From contig DGRE01000030.1 in NCBI GenBank assembly GCA_002389905.1, positions 1 to 33,285 of the forward strand: 33,285 nt of DNA, given 5' to 3'. The DNA is from Hungatella sp. UBA4396. Its GTDB lineage: Bacteria > Bacillota > Clostridia > Lachnospirales > Lachnospiraceae. Positions within the stretch are counted from its first letter, which is position 1. Every line of letters begins with the position of its first letter. The translations under genes and the position numbers were made by a program. Below, piece after piece: positions 16,614 through 24,837 of the stretch. Under the pieces are notes generated by a model. It made no database searches. It had not been told where the DNA came from and was given only the letters and a program-made list of their open reading frames with translations.

Positions 16614-17654
16614 TTAGTCTCTCAGTTTCGGGTCAAATGCATCACGAAGGCCATCGCCCAACAGGTTAAAGCTTAAAATAATAATTGAAATAGCAATAGC
16701 GGGTGCAAACAGCCGGTGGGGATTGCTCTGCATACCATTTAAAGCCTCACTTGCAAGGCTTCCCAATGACGGCATGGGCGCAGCAACGCCAAGGCCTAAA
16801 AAGCTCAAAAAGCTTTCCGTGAATATAGAAGAAGGAATCTGTAAGGTAGTTGTGACAATCAGCGTACCGATGCAGTTGGTAAGAAGGTGCTTCTTAATAA
16901 TATGTCCGCTGGAGGCCCCAAGGGCTCTGGCTGCGGTCACATACTCCTGCTCCTTTAAAATCAAGATCTGGCTTCGCACAATACGGGCCATTCCAACCCA
17001 GTAAAGAAGGGCAAACACTACGAAAATACTGATCAGGTTGACACCGATAACCTGAATCCACTGAAAACCAGGTTTTTGGGCCAAAGTTTTCAAGGGTTGT
17101 TCAAAGGCCACCGACAGCAGAACAATGATCAGGATGTCCGGAACCGTATAAATCATATCCACAATCCGCATCATGATCATATCCACCCAGCCGCCGAAAA
17201 AGCCTGCAACAGAACCGTAAATAGAACCGATCAGCAGGATGATACAGGAGGCCACCAGACCGACAGTCAGGGAAACACGGCTTCCCATCATAACCCGGAC
17301 TGCATAATCACGGCCCAGCTTATCAGTTCCAAGGATGTGAGGAAACACACTCTCTCCCGCTTCTATGGCTGACAATTCTTTTTCTGAATACTGCATGGGA
17401 GCCAGGTTTTCACTTCCCCTGATCTGCTGCTCATAGCTGTATGGATAAAAATGAGGCACTGCAAATGACAAAATAAATACAAATAAAATGACAACCAGAC
17501 TGACCATGGAAATCTTATTTTTCTTAAGGCGCCGGATTCCATCCTTCCAGAATCCCACACTTTTGCGCATGACAATAAGACTTTCCTTTTCTGCATCACT
17601 TGCCGGGAGAAAGTCGTCCACATTGAGCTGCATTGATAGTTTATTCTTTGGCAT
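16614..17654 (-). CDS. oppC: Oligopeptide ABC transporter permease OppC
   Basis: A 346-residue membrane permease. It has an N-terminal cytoplasmic tail (1-45) and a first membrane helix near MVSLVVILFVFILSFAV. The OppC-like extracytoplasmic stretch has FPHILGTDKLGRDYAVRVMMG, and further helices carry the EAA-loop motif YVTAARALGASSGHIIKKHL that contacts the ATPases. It ends in DGLRDAFDPKLRD, typical for OppC/DppC. The AAGGAG site precedes ATG, and it starts 16 bases after oppB. Confidence 0.94.
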   Translation of the reverse strand: MPKNKLSMQLNVDDFLPASDAEKESLIVMRKSVGFWKDGIRRLKKNKISMVSLVVILFVFILSFAVPHFYPYSYEQQIRGSENLAPMQYSEKELSAIEAGESVFPHILGTDKLGRDYAVRVMMGSRVSLTVGLVASCIILLIGSIYGSVAGFFGGWVDMIMMRIVDMIYTVPDILIIVLLSVAFEQPLKTLAQKPGFQWIQVIGVNLISIFVVFALLYWVGMARIVRSQILILKEQEYVTAARALGASSGHIIKKHLLTNCIGTLIVTTTLQIPSSIFTESFLSFLGLGVAAPMPSLGSLASEALNGMQSNPHRLFAPAIAISIIILSFNLLGDGLRDAFDPKLRD

Positions 17655-17670
17655 CTTTATCTCCTTTCTT

Positions 17671-18588
17671 CTACTTCAAGTTGATACGAGGATCAATCAG
17701 TTTGTAAGCTACGTCTACGACCGCATTCATGATTACCATTAAGGTAGCAAGGAAAATGGTCGTTCCCATAATAAGCGGATAATCCCGTCCCGTAATGGAG
17801 CCGACGAATTCAGAACCAAGACCGGGAATGGTAAATATCTTTTCCACAATGAAGCTTCCTGTTACAGTGTAGGCCAAAAGCGGTCCCAAGTATGTAACCA
17901 CCGGAAGAATGGCATTGCGCAAAGCATGCTTAAAAATGCTGACCAACTGGGAAAGTCCCTTTGCACGGGCTGTTCTCATGTAATCCTGTCCCAGCACATC
18001 CAGCATGGAGGAACGCATCAGCCGGGCAATGTAGGATGATGGATAAAGAGCCAGAGCAGCCACAGGCATGATGTAGTTTTTCCAGGAGGTCAGTCCGTAG
18101 GTGGGCAAAAGTCCCAGCTTTGTGCTTAAGACATACATCAAAACCGTACAGACTACGAAACTGGGCACCGCAATGCCGAAGGTACTGAAAACAATAATGA
18201 TACTATCCACCATAGTACCCCTTTTAAAGGCCGCAATGCTTCCCAGGGGTATTCCCACAAGAACAGCAGTTAAAATGGCAATTCCGCCGATTCTGGCCGA
18301 TACCGGGAACTTGGACGCAACAATCATATTTACGGTACGGCCTCTCTGCTTAACGCTCAATCCTAAATTACCGTGAAGCAGATCCTTCATATAAGTTGTA
18401 TATTGCTCCCCTAAGGGCTTATCCAATCCGTACTTTTCGTTAAGGGCTGCCTGAGCCTGGGGACTGAGGGCCTTCTCTGCCATAAAGGGTCCGCCCGGCA
18501 CCATATTCATAATAAAGAAAGTGATGGTTGCAACGGCAAAAACAGTGATAATTGCCATAATAACGCGCTTTATAATATACTTAGCCAC
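17671..18588 (-). CDS. oppB: Oligopeptide ABC transporter permease OppB
   Basis: A 305-residue permease with about six membrane helices. It opens with the usual AKYIIKRVIMAIITVFAVATITF helix. It contains the EAA-loop motif YMRTARAKGLSQLVSIFKHA and ends VDVAYKLIDPRINLK, characteristic of OppB/DppB. The start is GTG at 18588, with AAAGGAG about 10 bases upstream. First gene of the opp operon. Confidence 0.94.
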   Translation of the reverse strand: MAKYIIKRVIMAIITVFAVATITFFIMNMVPGGPFMAEKALSPQAQAALNEKYGLDKPLGEQYTTYMKDLLHGNLGLSVKQRGRTVNMIVASKFPVSARIGGIAILTAVLVGIPLGSIAAFKRGTMVDSIIIVFSTFGIAVPSFVVCTVLMYVLSTKLGLLPTYGLTSWKNYIMPVAALALYPSSYIARLMRSSMLDVLGQDYMRTARAKGLSQLVSIFKHALRNAILPVVTYLGPLLAYTVTGSFIVEKIFTIPGLGSEFVGSITGRDYPLIMGTTIFLATLMVIMNAVVDVAYKLIDPRINLK

Positions 18589-18614
18589 TTTTGTCGACTC
18601 CTTTCGTGTATTCG

Positions 18615-18658
18615 GTGTCCGTACAATATGGAAACATTTGTCAACGTGAAACGGACAC
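18615..18658 (-). promoter_or_regulatory. Inverted repeat in the oppB upstream region
   Basis: A perfect 8-bp inverted repeat GTGTCCGT/ACGGACAC brackets 28 bases. Inside, ACAAATG and CATATTGT form an imperfect nested stem. A minus-strand TTGACA (18639-18644) lies in the loop but has no good -10 at the right distance. The element could be an operator or a 5' stem-loop of the opp mRNA; which one cannot be told from sequence. Confidence 0.5.
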
Positions 18659-18666
18659 TATATAAT
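18638..18666 (+). promoter_or_regulatory. Promoter-like sequence on the plus strand facing tsf
   Basis: TTGTCA (18638-18643), 17 bases, then perfect TATAAT (18661-18666) on the plus strand. It points into the 3' end of tsf, where no plus-strand gene is visible. The AT-rich -10 is nearly self-complementary (TATATA on the minus strand), so it may be one face of a bidirectional promoter that drives oppB in the other direction. Confidence 0.4.
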
Positions 18667-18670
18667 GAAG

Positions 18671-18696
18671 AAAAATCCCATGGATACCCATGGGAT
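18671..18696 (-). terminator. Rho-independent terminator of rpsB-tsf
   Basis: On the minus strand ATCCCATGG pairs with CCATGGGAT across a 4-base loop, followed by TTTTTC. It starts about 24 bases after the tsf stop and separates tsf from opp. Confidence 0.85.
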
Positions 18697-18719
18697 CTCC
18701 CCAGAATCCTGTTACAAGA

Positions 18720-19643
18720 TTACTGCATCTGTTTTGCAACTTCTTCCGCAAAATTATCTTCTTTTTTCTCAATACCTTCGCCGGTTTCAAAGCGGATAAA
18801 CTTTTTGATTTCGATCTTTCCGCCTACTTCCTTGGAAACCTGCTCCAGATACTTTCCAACTGTCAGATCACCGTCTTTTACATAAGCCTGATCTACCAGA
18901 CAGAACTCCTTCAGTTCCTTGTTCAAACGGCCTACGATCATCTTGTCAATGATGCTGTCCGGCTTGTCCGGATTTTCATTCTTGGCCTGAGATTTTAAAA
19001 TCTCTGTCTCATGGTCAATGAATTCCTGGGAAATTTCTTCTCTTCTTACATATTTCGGTGCTAAAGCTGCAATCTGCATTGCAATGTTCTTCAGCGCCTC
19101 TTTTACTGCGTCATTGACAACTTCTGCTCCAGCCTCAATTAAAACGCCGATTCTTCCGCCGCCGTGGATATAATCAACTGCCACACCGTCAGTGGTAACC
19201 TTTTCAAATCTTCTGATGTTCATGTTCTCGCCGATTACTGCGATCTGGCTGGATAAAGCCTCAGCAACAGTTAAGGAGCTGTCCTTAATCCATGCTTCTG
19301 CAAGAAATGCATCCATATCCTTTGAATCAGATGCCAAAGCCTGAGCTGCAACATCAGCCACATAAGTCTGGAACTGAGCGTTCTTTGCAACGAAGTCTGT
19401 CTCGCTGTTTACTTCTACGATTGCTCCGGACTTTCCATCCTCGCTTACTACAACAGTAACAAGTCCCTCTGCTGCGATTCTGCCGGCTTTTTTGGAAGCT
19501 GCTGCAAGTCCTTTCTCTCTTAAGAACTCCACTGCCTTTTCCATATCACCATCAGTTTCTCCAAGAGCCTTCTTGCAATCCATCATGCCCGCACCGGTCA
19601 TCTCTCTTAACTCTTTTACCATTCCAGCCGTAATTGCTGCCAT
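18720..19643 (-). CDS. tsf: Translation elongation factor Ts
   Basis: A 307-residue GDP/GTP exchange factor for EF-Tu. The N-terminal UBA-like domain (AAITAGMVKELREMTGAGMM, then DCKKAL) and the conserved TDFVAKN motif (82-88) identify it; the core and C-terminal modules are complete. I set the start at the ATG at 19643, with GGAGG 9 bases upstream and the family N terminus; an upstream ATG five codons earlier overlaps that ribosome site. Second gene after rpsB, behind an intergenic partial terminator. Confidence 0.97.
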   Translation of the reverse strand: MAAITAGMVKELREMTGAGMMDCKKALGETDGDMEKAVEFLREKGLAAASKKAGRIAAEGLVTVVVSEDGKSGAIVEVNSETDFVAKNAQFQTYVADVAAQALASDSKDMDAFLAEAWIKDSSLTVAEALSSQIAVIGENMNIRRFEKVTTDGVAVDYIHGGGRIGVLIEAGAEVVNDAVKEALKNIAMQIAALAPKYVRREEISQEFIDHETEILKSQAKNENPDKPDSIIDKMIVGRLNKELKEFCLVDQAYVKDGDLTVGKYLEQVSKEVGGKIEIKKFIRFETGEGIEKKEDNFAEEVAKQMQ

Positions 19644-19697
19644 TTGATTTACCTCCATCTATTTATTATTCATTATAATCTGTTAATCTTTTCCAGT

Positions 19698-19742
19698 AAA
19701 AAAGAATGCTCCAGCCCACTTCCCAAAGCAGGCTGAAGCATT
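19698..19742 (-). terminator. Terminator-like hairpin between rpsB and tsf
   Basis: On the minus strand a 12-bp stem (AATGCTTCAGCC/GGCTGGAGCATT, one G-U) with a 14-base loop is followed by CTTTTTT. It has all parts of an intrinsic terminator. No tsf promoter is evident after it, so it probably acts as a partial terminator that sets the S2 to EF-Ts ratio. Confidence 0.78.
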
Positions 19743-19756
19743 CGATCGCCCGAAAA

Positions 19757-20497
19757 TTAAGCTTCTACAGTCTCTTCTGTTTCCTCGGCTGCTTCTGCTT
19801 CCTCAGCTACTGCCTCGCCCTGGTTTGCTTCGATCACTGCGTCTGCCATCTTGGATACGATTAATTTAACGGCTCTTATGGCATCATCATTACCCGGAAT
19901 AACAAAATCAAGTTCTTCCGGATCACAGTTTGTATCAGCGATACCAATTAACGGAATTCCCAGTGTATGAGCTTCCTGAACGCAGATTCTTTCCTTTTTG
20001 GGATCTACGATGAAAATTGCATCCGGAACCTTCTTCATATCCTTGATTCCGCCTAAGTTTCTCTCTAACTTTTCCCATTCCTTCTTAAGAGCGATAACCT
20101 CTTTCTTAGGAAGAACATCAAAGGTTCCATCCTGAGACATGGTCTCAATCGCTTTTAAGCGGTTAACTCTGGACTGGATGGTCTTGAAGTTTGTAAGCAT
20201 ACCGCCAAGCCATCTCTCATTTACGAAGTACATACCGCAGCGCTCTGCTTCGGACTTAATTGCATCCTGAGCCTGCTTCTTGGTTCCTACGAAAAGGATC
20301 TTGCCGCCTTCTGCAGCAACATCGGAGATTGCCTTGTAAGCCTCATCTACCTTAACTACAGATTTCTGTAAGTCGATGATGTAGATGCCGTTTCTCTCTG
20401 TGTAGATGTATGGAGCCATCTTAGGGTTCCATCTTCTTGTCTGGTGACCGAAGTGCACGCCAGCTTCTAAAAGCTGCTTCATTGAAATTACGCTCAT
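19757..20497 (-). CDS. rpsB: 30S ribosomal protein S2
   Basis: A 246-residue protein of the small subunit. The N terminus MSVISMKQLLEAGVHFGHQTRRWNPKM and the motif ERWLGGMLTNFKT are diagnostic, as are FIVDPKKERICVQEAHTLGIP and IADTNCDPEELDFVIPGND. It ends in an acidic Glu/Ala tail, common in Clostridia S2. Start supported by GGAGG before the ATG. First gene of rpsB-tsf. Confidence 0.98.
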   Translation of the reverse strand: MSVISMKQLLEAGVHFGHQTRRWNPKMAPYIYTERNGIYIIDLQKSVVKVDEAYKAISDVAAEGGKILFVGTKKQAQDAIKSEAERCGMYFVNERWLGGMLTNFKTIQSRVNRLKAIETMSQDGTFDVLPKKEVIALKKEWEKLERNLGGIKDMKKVPDAIFIVDPKKERICVQEAHTLGIPLIGIADTNCDPEELDFVIPGNDDAIRAVKLIVSKMADAVIEANQGEAVAEEAEAAEETEETVEA

Positions 20498-20608
20498 GTT
20501 ATTTCCTCCATCTGGTTTTTCTTCCGCCCGCTTCTTATGCTTCCGGGGAGACCTTGATCAGGCACCTTCCTCTGGAATCCGCAGACGTGTTTTTTAATAA
20601 GCCTTGCT

Positions 20609-20637
20609 AGTATAGCATATCTTTCTATCTGATGCAA
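20609..20637 (-). promoter_or_regulatory. Promoter of rpsB-tsf
   Basis: Minus strand: -35 TTGCAT (20632-20637), 17-base spacer, extended -10 TGC-TATACT (20609-20614). The start near 20602 gives a leader of about 105 bases before rpsB. Such a leader could host S2 autoregulation, but I see no recognisable S2-binding fold. Confidence 0.82.
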
Positions 20638-20682
20638 GTAATTTTTTACATTTCATATCCAAAAAGGTCTGATTTTCGACAC

Positions 20683-20717
20683 AAAAAGGAGCAGAACTCC
20701 TGCCCTGCCCCTGTGTC
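20683..20717 (-). terminator. Terminator of codY
   Basis: On the minus strand GGAG/CTCC (AGGAGTTCTGCTCCT) is followed by TTTTT, and the whole is framed by GACACA/TGTGTC pairing. It lies just after the codY stop and before the rpsB promoter. Confidence 0.6.
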
Positions 20718-20718
20718 T

Positions 20719-21522
20719 TTACAGTCCCCGTTCCGGAACGCTTTTTCCGTTTCCTGCCTTTATGATTTTCAATTCATCAAACACCACATCGTTCAGAACC
20801 TTGATATAGGTTCCCTTCATGCCGGAGGATCTGGATTCAATGACTCCCGCACTTTCAAACTTCCTGAGGGCATTGACAATGACAGAACGGGTAATTCCTA
20901 CCCTGTCTGCAATCTTGCTTGCCACCAGAATTCCTTCGTTGCCATCCAGCTCATCAAAGATGTGAGTGATGGCTTCCAGCTCGGAAAAGGATAAGGTGCT
21001 GATGGCAGACTTGACGATCTGCACCTTTCTGGTCTCTTCTGCATTCTCCTCATTGACAGAACGCATCATCTCCAGCCCCACTACCGTGGTCCCGTACTCG
21101 CTTAAAATAATATCGTCAATGTCATACTGGGATTCGGATTTGTAGATAAACAGAGTTCCCAGCCGTTCTCCTGCAATGTCAATAGGGGTAATAATGGCCT
21201 GATACCTTCTGATATCGCCGCCGGTAAATCCCAGGGTCTCCAAGTTGACGTTTTCCTTTGTCGACAGGATACCCAGCAGACGCTCATTGAGCATAGTGTC
21301 AACATAGCCGCCTACCTGATCGGCAATCAGCTCCTGAATCTCATCTATGTCCGGTGTTACGCCAACGCCCAGCACCTTTCCCTTCTTGCTGATTACAAGA
21401 ATGTTGGAATTTAAAATTTCAGTCAGCACTTCACAGATATCATTAAATACAACTTTGTGCGAATTATTATTATGCAATAATTTATTTATTTTTCTAGTTT
21501 TATCCAACAACTGTACGCTCAT
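20719..21522 (-). CDS. codY: GTP- and branched-chain amino acid-sensing repressor CodY
   Basis: A 267-residue global nutrient regulator, slightly longer than the B. subtilis protein. An N-terminal GAF domain (about 1-155) binds branched-chain amino acids. The C-terminal winged helix-turn-helix ASKIADRVGITRSVIVNALRKF (201-222), then ESAGVIESRSSGMKGTYIKVLND, is the conserved DNA-binding part. Known CodY proteins shut down peptide transport and amino acid synthesis when GTP and isoleucine are high. A strong AAGGAGG site is present. It follows topA by 130 bases with its own promoter, and the usual trmFO-xerC-clpQY genes between topA and codY are missing. Confidence 0.97.
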   Translation of the reverse strand: MSVQLLDKTRKINKLLHNNNSHKVVFNDICEVLTEILNSNILVISKKGKVLGVGVTPDIDEIQELIADQVGGYVDTMLNERLLGILSTKENVNLETLGFTGGDIRRYQAIITPIDIAGERLGTLFIYKSESQYDIDDIILSEYGTTVVGLEMMRSVNEENAEETRKVQIVKSAISTLSFSELEAITHIFDELDGNEGILVASKIADRVGITRSVIVNALRKFESAGVIESRSSGMKGTYIKVLNDVVFDELKIIKAGNGKSVPERGL

Positions 21523-21580
21523 AATCGAAAACCTCCTTTATAATTTATGTGAAAGACAAAAATACACCTGTAATAATTAG

Positions 21581-21609
21581 ATATTATCATTATTATTTTC
21601 AAATAACAA
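21581..21609 (-). promoter_or_regulatory. codY promoter with an embedded CodY-like box
   Basis: Minus strand: -35 TTGTTA (21604-21609), 17 bases, -10 TAATAT (21581-21586). The spacer begins with TTTGAAAATAA, so the segment TGTTATTTGAAAATA matches the CodY consensus AATTTTCWGAAAATT at about 10 of 15 positions. Placement inside the promoter would suit autorepression. Confidence 0.5.
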
Positions 21610-21652
21610 TAGTTTATTGAAGATTTTCGATTTTCTTAATAATTTATTTTCT

Positions 21653-23722
21653 TTACTTGTCAGCACTGTAGCCGCACTGCTCGTTTGAGCATAACAGTTT
21701 ATTTCCTTTTTCAACCATATAGCCCCCGCATTTGGGACACTTCTGGGTGGAAGGCCTTTGCCAGGACATGAAGTCACATTCCGGATTTGCCTCACAGCCA
21801 TAATAAATTCTGCCTTTTTTGGTTTTCTTAATAACGACCTCTTTCTGGCACTTGGGACAGGGCACTCCGATTTTTTCCAGGTAAGGCTTGGTGTTTTTGC
21901 ACTCCGGAAATCCGGGGCAGGCCAGGAATTTTCCGTGAGGGCCGTATTTGATGACCATGTTCCTGCCGCAAAGCTCACAGACTTCCTCTGTCACCTCGTC
22001 GGCAATGGTCACAGACTCCAGTTCCACCAGAGCTTTATCCACTGCTTCCTTTAAATCCGGATAGAAATTCCTTACAACAGTCTTCCACTGGACCGATCCG
22101 TCTCCCACTTTATCCAGGAGGTATTCCAGATTAGCCGTAAAGGTGATGTCCACAATGCTGGAAAAACTCTGCTTCATCATGCTGTTAACAATTTCTCCCA
22201 GCTCTGTCACATAAAGGTTTTTGTTTTCCTTTGCCACATATCTTCTGGCTATGATGGTGGTAATGGTCGGCGCATAAGTACTGGGGCGTCCGATTCCCTG
22301 TTCCTCCATGGCTTTTACCAGAGAGGCTTCCGTAAAGTGAGCAGGCGGCTGGGTGAAATGCTGGCTGTTCTCCAGTTTTTCTAAGTTCAGCACACTTCCC
22401 TTTGCCAGATTGCCCAGAAGCACATTGGTTTCCTCTTTGTCATCCTCCTGTACATACACGGACATAAATCCGTCAAAGGAAAGCTTTGAGGCGGAAAGGG
22501 TGAAGAAATAATCTCCTGCCCCTACCTTCACAGAGGTGGTCTGGTAAACTGCTGACTCCATTCTGCTGGCTGCAAACCGCTTCCAGATCAATTGGTAAAG
22601 CCGGAACAAATCTCTTTGCAGGGATTCCTTTACCCGGACAGGGGTCAGGGCAATGTCTGTAGGACGGATGGCCTCATGGGCATCCTGAATCTTTCCATTA
22701 TTCTTTTTGACCTGCTCGCCTTTTGCCACATATTCTTTTCCGTACTGCTTTTCTATATAATATCTGGCCGCAACATCTGCCTCCTCCGCAATTCTGGTGG
22801 AGTCTGTACGCAGGTAAGTGATAAGACCAACAGTTCCCTGGCCTTCGATCTCAACACCTTCATAAAGCTGCTGGGCCAGGCGCATGGTCTTCTGGGTGGA
22901 AAAATTAAGTACCTTGGAAGCTTCCTGCTGAAGAGTACTGGTGGTAAATGGGATAGGAGCCTTCTTGACCCTTTCCCCGTTTTTCACTTCATTGACCACA
23001 TAATTCTGGCCTTCTAATCCTTTTAATATCTGATCCAGTTCTTCCTTGGTGTGAATGGCAATCCTGCCTTCTGCATTGCCGTGGAATTTGGCAGCCAGAG
23101 GCTTTTTGCTTCCCTCCTGCTTAAGAACTGCTTCCAGATTCCAGTATTCCTCCGGAATAAAGGCGTTGATCTCCTCTTCCCTGTCGCAGATTAAGCGAAG
23201 CGCTACGGACTGGACACGGCCCGCACTTAAGCCTCTCTTTACCTTTGCCCAAAGAAGAGGACTGATCATGTAGCCCACCATACGGTCTAAAATCCTTCTG
23301 GCCTGCTGGGCATCCACCAGATTCATGTCAATGGTCCTGGGGGATTTAAAGGAAGCCTTTACCGCATTCTTGGTAATCTCATTAAAGCTGATGCGGTATA
23401 CCTGCTTGCTCTTTACCTCATCTAACTTTAAGGACTTCAATAAATGCCAGGAAATAGCTTCTCCCTCCCGGTCAGGGTCAGTTGCCAGATAGATCTTATC
23501 AGCCTTTTTCACTTCTTTTCTCAGCTTGGCAAGTATGTCACCTTTGCCTCTGATGGTTATATACTTTGGTTCAAAATCATTTTCTATGTCAATTCCCATC
23601 TGACTTTTGGGAAGATCTCTTACATGTCCGTTAGAAGCATCTACTTCATAATTTGCTCCAAGGAACTTTTTAATCGTCTTAACCTTTGCAGGTGACTCCA
23701 CAATTACTAAACAGTTCGCCAT
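21653..23722 (-). CDS. topA: DNA topoisomerase I (type IA)
   Basis: A 689-residue enzyme that relaxes negative supercoils. The Toprim domain holds VESPAKVKTI (8-17, Glu9) and TDPDREGEAI (81-90). The active-site Tyr is Tyr303 in GLITYLRTDS. The C terminus has three zinc-ribbon modules (CELCGRN...CPGFPEC, CPKCQKE...CEANPEC, CPKCGGY...CSNEQC), each with four Cys. Full length for Gram-positive TopA. Follows dprA by 14 bases. Confidence 0.98.
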   Translation of the reverse strand: MANCLVIVESPAKVKTIKKFLGANYEVDASNGHVRDLPKSQMGIDIENDFEPKYITIRGKGDILAKLRKEVKKADKIYLATDPDREGEAISWHLLKSLKLDEVKSKQVYRISFNEITKNAVKASFKSPRTIDMNLVDAQQARRILDRMVGYMISPLLWAKVKRGLSAGRVQSVALRLICDREEEINAFIPEEYWNLEAVLKQEGSKKPLAAKFHGNAEGRIAIHTKEELDQILKGLEGQNYVVNEVKNGERVKKAPIPFTTSTLQQEASKVLNFSTQKTMRLAQQLYEGVEIEGQGTVGLITYLRTDSTRIAEEADVAARYYIEKQYGKEYVAKGEQVKKNNGKIQDAHEAIRPTDIALTPVRVKESLQRDLFRLYQLIWKRFAASRMESAVYQTTSVKVGAGDYFFTLSASKLSFDGFMSVYVQEDDKEETNVLLGNLAKGSVLNLEKLENSQHFTQPPAHFTEASLVKAMEEQGIGRPSTYAPTITTIIARRYVAKENKNLYVTELGEIVNSMMKQSFSSIVDITFTANLEYLLDKVGDGSVQWKTVVRNFYPDLKEAVDKALVELESVTIADEVTEEVCELCGRNMVIKYGPHGKFLACPGFPECKNTKPYLEKIGVPCPKCQKEVVIKKTKKGRIYYGCEANPECDFMSWQRPSTQKCPKCGGYMVEKGNKLLCSNEQCGYSADK

Positions 23723-23736
23723 ACCAAACTCCTCGC

Positions 23737-24837
23737 CTATAATTTCTTACCATAATATTGATGGGATGTCTGAACAATCAGGCCCTTCCATTCCAGCTCC
23801 AACAGAGCGCTCATGCAGTCACTGACAGACAATCCGCTTAACGTTATAACTTCTTCCAGATTTCTCGGTTGCAAATCTAGGCAACTATACAACATTTTTT
23901 CTTTTTTGGCAAGCCCGTTCTTATTTTTTTCATGAACTCTTAATATTTTACCATTCTGTAACTGAAAATATTCCAGCACAGAATCAGGCCCCAGCAAAAC
24001 TCCTGCTCCCTCGCTGATCAGCCGGTTACAGCCGGCACTTAAGGGATCAGTCACCCTGCCGGGAAGGGCAAAAATTTCCTTTCCCTGTTCCAGTCCTAAG
24101 TTGGCCGTAATCAGGGAACCGCTTTTTTCTCTGGCTTCGATCACCAGAACCGCATCAGACAGGCCGCTGATAATCCGGTTCCTCATAGGGAAATGAAAGG
24201 GCTTTGGCGCTTCCTTTGGCATAAATTCCGTCAGCACACCTCCCTGAAGAGCCATCCGCTCATACAGTCCGTAATTTTCCCTTGGATAGCAGATATTGAT
24301 TCCGCATCCCAATACCCCGTAAGTATCTCCTCCCGCCTCCAAGGCTCCCATGTGCCCGGCCCCATCGATTCCTTCAGCCAGGCCGCTGATGATCTGGACT
24401 CCTGCCATGGAAAGCTCTCCGGCTATATGGGCTGCCATCTGTTTTCCATAGCTTGTGCAGCTTCTGGCTCCAATGATGGCTGCTGACGGCCTCTCCTCCC
24501 CGGGCAGCCTTCCTTTTACAAAAAGCCCCATAGGATATCCGTGGATTTCAAGGAGACGTCTGGGATACTCCTCCTCAAAAGACATGACAAATAAAATACC
24601 TCTTTTCCCTAACTCTTCCAGTTCCTTTTTGCACTCTTCCAGACGTTTTTTATGTCCATCAAAAAGACCTGCTTCCTTCTGATTTAAAATTCCAAACTCT
24701 TCCAATTGTCTTCCTTCTATATTATATATACTTTTATAGCTTCCCACGTAGTCATAGAGCTTCTTGATCTTCACTGCTCCCAGAAATCCCACATGGCAAA
24801 GCCAGTACAAATACTCCCGTTCCTCATGCCTGTCCAT
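23737..24837 (-). CDS. dprA: DNA-processing protein DprA/Smf
   Basis: A 366-residue protein that binds single-stranded DNA and loads RecA during uptake of DNA. It has an N-terminal SAM-like region (1-80). The Rossmann-like core contains AAIIGARSCTSYGKQMA, then ISGLAEGIDGAGHMGAL, and GSLITANLGLEQGKEIFALPG. A C-terminal winged-helix (DML1-like) domain starts around residue 300. Its ATG lies 14 bases inside the end of comM, with GGGGAGG upstream, so the two are translationally coupled. The comM-dprA pair suggests some natural-transformation or recombination capacity, although no uptake genes are in view. Confidence 0.95.
   Translation of the reverse strand: MDRHEEREYLYWLCHVGFLGAVKIKKLYDYVGSYKSIYNIEGRQLEEFGILNQKEAGLFDGHKKRLEECKKELEELGKRGILFVMSFEEEYPRRLLEIHGYPMGLFVKGRLPGEERPSAAIIGARSCTSYGKQMAAHIAGELSMAGVQIISGLAEGIDGAGHMGALEAGGDTYGVLGCGINICYPRENYGLYERMALQGGVLTEFMPKEAPKPFHFPMRNRIISGLSDAVLVIEAREKSGSLITANLGLEQGKEIFALPGRVTDPLSAGCNRLISEGAGVLLGPDSVLEYFQLQNGKILRVHEKNKNGLAKKEKMLYSCLDLQPRNLEEVITLSGLSVSDCMSALLELEWKGLIVQTSHQYYGKKL

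Noticed and set aside
18616..18644. TTGACA on the minus strand as the -35 of the oppB promoter
   Set aside because: At 16-18 bases spacing the -10 would be ACGGAC, CGGACA or GGACAC, which is not credible; the TTGACA may be coincidental.
18628..18885. Plus-strand 85-codon frame after the promoter-like sequence near oppB
   Set aside because: Its start lies upstream of the predicted transcription start and most of it is antisense to tsf; no ribosome site and no recognisable protein.
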